NCBI GenBank assembly: GCA_964571235.1
Contig: CAZNAI010000002.1
Location: forward strand, 124,001-188,000
Reading direction: 5' to 3'
From: JACRAV01 sp964571235
GTDB taxonomy: Bacteria; Zixibacteria; MSB-5A5; GN15; FEB-12
Length of the DNA: 64,000 bases
The notes under the pieces were generated by a model. The model had not been told where the DNA came from. It searched no databases and saw only the letters and a list, made by a program, of their open reading frames with translations. Position 1 is the first letter of the stretch; each line of letters begins with the position of its first letter. This document shows, piece by piece, positions 61,694 to 64,000 of this stretch. A program made the translations under genes and the position numbers.

Positions 61694-62722
61694 TCAGAAA
61701 AGCGATTGCTGGGGAGCGGCGCCGGGGAGTTTCAACCCCAGATGGGAAGCCGCAGAACTCGAGGCCATCCGTCCTCGCTTTGTCCGTTGCAGAAATCCGA
61801 TCTTGAGCAAGTACGGCTCCACCATATCGACCAGTGTATCGACCTCTTCATTGAGAGTCGCGCCCAGTGCTTCGATGCCGACCGGACCGCCTTTGTAATA
61901 CTCGACTATAATCTTAAGCAGTTTGCGGTCGAGCTGATCCAGACCAGCGGTATCGATTCCCTCGGCGTCCAGCGATGCCGCGGCACTTTCGGCCGACATA
62001 TTTCCATTTGTCTTTACTGCCGCATAGTCCCTCACTCTTCGCAGGAGTCGATTGGCTATCCGGGGAGTGCCTCGGGATCGCGACGCCACCACCGAGGCGG
62101 CCTCGCGGGCGATGTCAATTTCCAGAAGTTTCGCCGAGCGGACAATTATCTCTTCCAAATCCGACGGAGGATAAAAATCAATATGATAGTGCAGTCCGAA
62201 CCGGTCCCTGAGTGGGGCCGAAATCATGCCGGCGCGAGTGGTCGCACCGACCATGGTGAAGCGCTTGAGCGGGACATTGATGACTTTGGCGAACGCCCCT
62301 TTGTCGACCACAAAATCAACCTTGAAATCCTCCATCGCGGGATAGATGAATTCCTCGATCACCGTCGACAGACGGTGGATTTCGTCGATAAAGAGGATGT
62401 CGCCTTCATTCAGGTTAGTCAGTATTCCCATCAGGTCACCGGCCCGTTGAAGCGATGGCCCGGAGGTTGAGATTATCTTCGATCCCATCTCATTGGCAAT
62501 AATGTGAGCCAATGTTGTTTTCCCGAGTCCGGGAGGGCCGTACAGGAGGACATGTTCGACCGGCTCACCGCGTCCTTTGGCCGCTGAGATCAGAATTTCG
62601 AGTTTAGTCTTCAGCTCTTTTTGCCCGATGTATTCGCGAAGGACTTTTGGGCGCAGTGAAAACTGAACCAGGTCTTCATCGGGAGTGATCGCGCCACCGG
62701 TGACAATTCGCTCGCGCGTCAT
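61694..62722 (-). CDS. ruvB: Holliday junction branch migration helicase RuvB
   Basis: A 342-residue AAA+ motor that drives branch migration with RuvA. It has LRPKVLREYIGQKELK, Walker A LLYGPPGLGKTTLAHIIA, Walker B ILFIDEIHRL, sensor I VGATTRAG and the arginine-finger region LRDRFGLHYHIDFY. The C-terminal winged helix ends RTKRGRMASSSAASHLGL. It overlaps ruvA by 4 bases. Confidence 0.97.
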   Translation of the reverse strand: MTRERIVTGGAITPDEDLVQFSLRPKVLREYIGQKELKTKLEILISAAKGRGEPVEHVLLYGPPGLGKTTLAHIIANEMGSKIISTSGPSLQRAGDLMGILTNLNEGDILFIDEIHRLSTVIEEFIYPAMEDFKVDFVVDKGAFAKVINVPLKRFTMVGATTRAGMISAPLRDRFGLHYHIDFYPPSDLEEIIVRSAKLLEIDIAREAASVVASRSRGTPRIANRLLRRVRDYAAVKTNGNMSAESAAASLDAEGIDTAGLDQLDRKLLKIIVEYYKGGPVGIEALGATLNEEVDTLVDMVEPYLLKIGFLQRTKRGRMASSSAASHLGLKLPGAAPQQSLF

Positions 62723-63366
62723 TTGACCACCGCTGTCCCTTTTTGTCCGCTCCGGAAAATCATCTGAATCAGTTCTTCCGCCTGCGTGATCTGCGGATTG
62801 GCCTTTAGCGCCATCGCAATCATCTCTTCTGCTTCCTGGCGCTTGTACTGAAGTTGCAGGAGAACTTCCAGCGCTTCCACCGACACCGGCGACGAAACCG
62901 ATTCGCGCACCGCCAGCGGCTCGGCGCTTCGGGACAAGGCAAACTTGGCCACTTTACCGTTCAGCTCGGCAATCATAACTTCGGCGAGCCGCCCGCCCAC
63001 TCCCGGCAGACGGCGAAGTGTACTCGTGTCGCGGTTCTCAATGGCGATGGCAATGTCGCGTATTGGAAGAGTGAGCGATTTGAGCGCCTTTTTGATCCCC
63101 ATTCCCGGAACTTGCGTGAAGACCTGAAAAAACTCCCGATCAATCGGATCGGTGAATCCAACCAGTCTCGGGTAGTGATTTGATTTCCTGTCACCGGCTT
63201 CGATATAGTATAGCGTCTCAAAGCTGATCTCTTTCCCGGCGCTCGACTCTTTCAGGCGCAACGCTACCGCCGACGGGAGCAGGACCTCGTAAGACACGCC
63301 GCTGTTTTCAACCAGCGCATACTGGTCGTGAATCTGCCGAAGGGTGCCGGTGAGCCTGCTGATCAT
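62719..63366 (-). CDS. ruvA: Holliday junction recognition protein RuvA
   Basis: A 215-residue protein with an N-terminal OB fold (MISRLTGTLRQIHDQYALVENSGVSYEV), helix-hairpin-helix regions (VPGMGIKKALKSL, RLPGVGGRLAEVMIAEL) and a C-terminal three-helix domain that binds RuvB. It overlaps ruvC and ruvB by 4 bases each. Confidence 0.94.
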   Translation of the reverse strand: MISRLTGTLRQIHDQYALVENSGVSYEVLLPSAVALRLKESSAGKEISFETLYYIEAGDRKSNHYPRLVGFTDPIDREFFQVFTQVPGMGIKKALKSLTLPIRDIAIAIENRDTSTLRRLPGVGGRLAEVMIAELNGKVAKFALSRSAEPLAVRESVSSPVSVEALEVLLQLQYKRQEAEEMIAMALKANPQITQAEELIQMIFRSGQKGTAVVK

Positions 63367-63869
63367 CGCGTGTTGCCCGCCATTTCTGTGGTCTCATGCC
63401 GAGTATGCCTGCAATGGCAAAGCGCCACCGCAAGAGCATCGGCCGCATCAGGCGGCTCCGGCGTCATAGTCAGACCGAGGGCATTGCGAATCATCAATTG
63501 TACCTGCGATTTGGTAGCGCGACCGTTTCCGATTAGTGATTTCTTGACACGAGTGGCGGCATAGGGAAAAACAGACAACCCTCGCTCGGCCGCTTTGAGA
63601 AAAATCACTCCCCGCGCATGGCCCATGATGATTGCAGTTTTCGGGTGATCGTAGTGAGAATAGAGCTCCTCAATTGCTACTTCTTCGGGTGCAAATTCGG
63701 CAATGACATCATCCAGTCCGCGGGCGATCTCACAGAGCCGTTCGGCCATCGGTTGCCGGTCGTCAGTGCGTATCACCCCTGCCTCGACAAGGCGAGCCGA
63801 GGCGGAATCGAAATCAATCACGCCATACCCGGTGATTTGCAGTCCGGGGTCCACACCAAGTATTCTCAT
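63363..63869 (-). CDS. ruvC: Crossover junction endonuclease RuvC
   Basis: A 168-residue Holliday junction resolvase with an RNase H fold. Catalytic acids are visible: Asp in RILGVDPGLQITGYG, Glu in VAIEELYSHYDHPKTA, and Asp in EPPDAADALAVALCHC. ATG at 63869 gives the normal start; the ORF to 63911 adds 14 unconserved residues. It is the first recognised gene of the ruvC-A-B run; the 131 bases beyond it show no supported feature. Confidence 0.95.
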   Translation of the reverse strand: MRILGVDPGLQITGYGVIDFDSASARLVEAGVIRTDDRQPMAERLCEIARGLDDVIAEFAPEEVAIEELYSHYDHPKTAIIMGHARGVIFLKAAERGLSVFPYAATRVKKSLIGNGRATKSQVQLMIRNALGLTMTPEPPDAADALAVALCHCRHTRHETTEMAGNTR

Positions 63870-64000
63870 ATGGGCAAAGGTGTCAAAATGCCGATCTAAT
63901 ATCAACAACAAAGAGGCGCAGTAGATTCGCCTTGACAGCGCGGCCGCTGGCCGTTAATTGAGAGTAATAAATGGTCTGCACCAGCATACTGCATCTTGTG

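Noticed and set aside
63870..64000. LexA box upstream of ruvC (CATACTGCATCTTGTG near the right edge)
   Set aside because: Only the left half resembles the lexA/imuA operator and the window ends there.

Overview
The window is 64 kb of bacterial chromosome of moderate GC content. It is densely packed, with long runs of minus-strand genes that overlap by 4 bases. I infer a Gram-negative bacterium of an uncultured or little-studied lineage, with candidate phylum Zixibacteria or a relative in the FCB/Deltaproteobacteria-like range as my best guess. The clues are paired dockerin-like 'DISDL..LIDYLYI' tails on secreted proteins, a large multiheme cytochrome, a Ccm cytochrome c maturation system with a cysteine-type CcmE, an ImuA-ImuB-DnaE2 cassette under LexA control, and an O-antigen/capsule locus making dTDP-rhamnose and a pseudaminic-type nonulosonic acid. 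No phage, insertion sequence or CRISPR array was seen.

Layout. 1-2.3 kb: a GldA-like ABC ATPase and a GldF-GldG-like fused permease/auxiliary protein that runs off the left edge. 2.5-8.2 kb: an operon ccmC-ccmD-ccmE-ccmF followed by an 11-haem cytochrome c fused to a membrane cytochrome b domain. The 37-residue CcmD is easy to miss. 8.7-13.4 kb: a PPi-type phosphofructokinase, a small secreted dockerin-like protein and a secreted M14 carboxypeptidase. 13.5-18.4 kb: tRNA-Thr(CGT), lexA, an EF-G paralogue, YceI, an HsmA-like membrane protein and a minimal TrmH-type rRNA methyltransferase. 18.5-21.0 kb: two plus-strand lipoproteins, one a beta-propeller and one with Ig-like repeats. 21.2-26.6 kb: imuA-imuB-dnaE2 behind a LexA-box candidate that is also found in the lexA promoter. 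26.6-28.5 kb: a MATE transporter, a tandem repeat and tRNA-Tyr. 28.6-53.5 kb: a minus-strand surface polysaccharide locus. 53.5-63.9 kb: tRNA-Thr(TGT) and a housekeeping block ruvC-ruvA-ruvB-two orphans-queA-ispD-ispF-dedA-ddl-HAD-M42 peptidase-cysS.

The polysaccharide locus, in transcription order, is rmlB-rmlA-rmlD-rmlC-gmhA, then pseB-pseC-aldo/keto reductase-GNAT-cytidylyltransferase-amidotransferase-hisH2-hisF2-class III aminotransferase-pseG-formyltransferase-pseI, then wzx, a capsule-synthesis-like protein, a methyltransferase, a glycosyltransferase, a wzy-like polymerase, wzz and a second glycosyltransferase. The middle block looks like a pseudaminic acid pathway with extra tailoring: an ammonia-channelling HisH/HisF/WbpG-type amidotransferase that could make an amidino group, and a formyltransferase. 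It is the best candidate here for unusual chemistry.

The most notable details are the CcmE whose haem-binding His is replaced by Cys (CPSKY); the shared LexA operator of lexA and imuA; two palindromic repeat elements that appear to sit in frame inside imuB; and the tailored nonulosonic acid pathway. All functional calls come from reading motifs by eye; no database search was possible.
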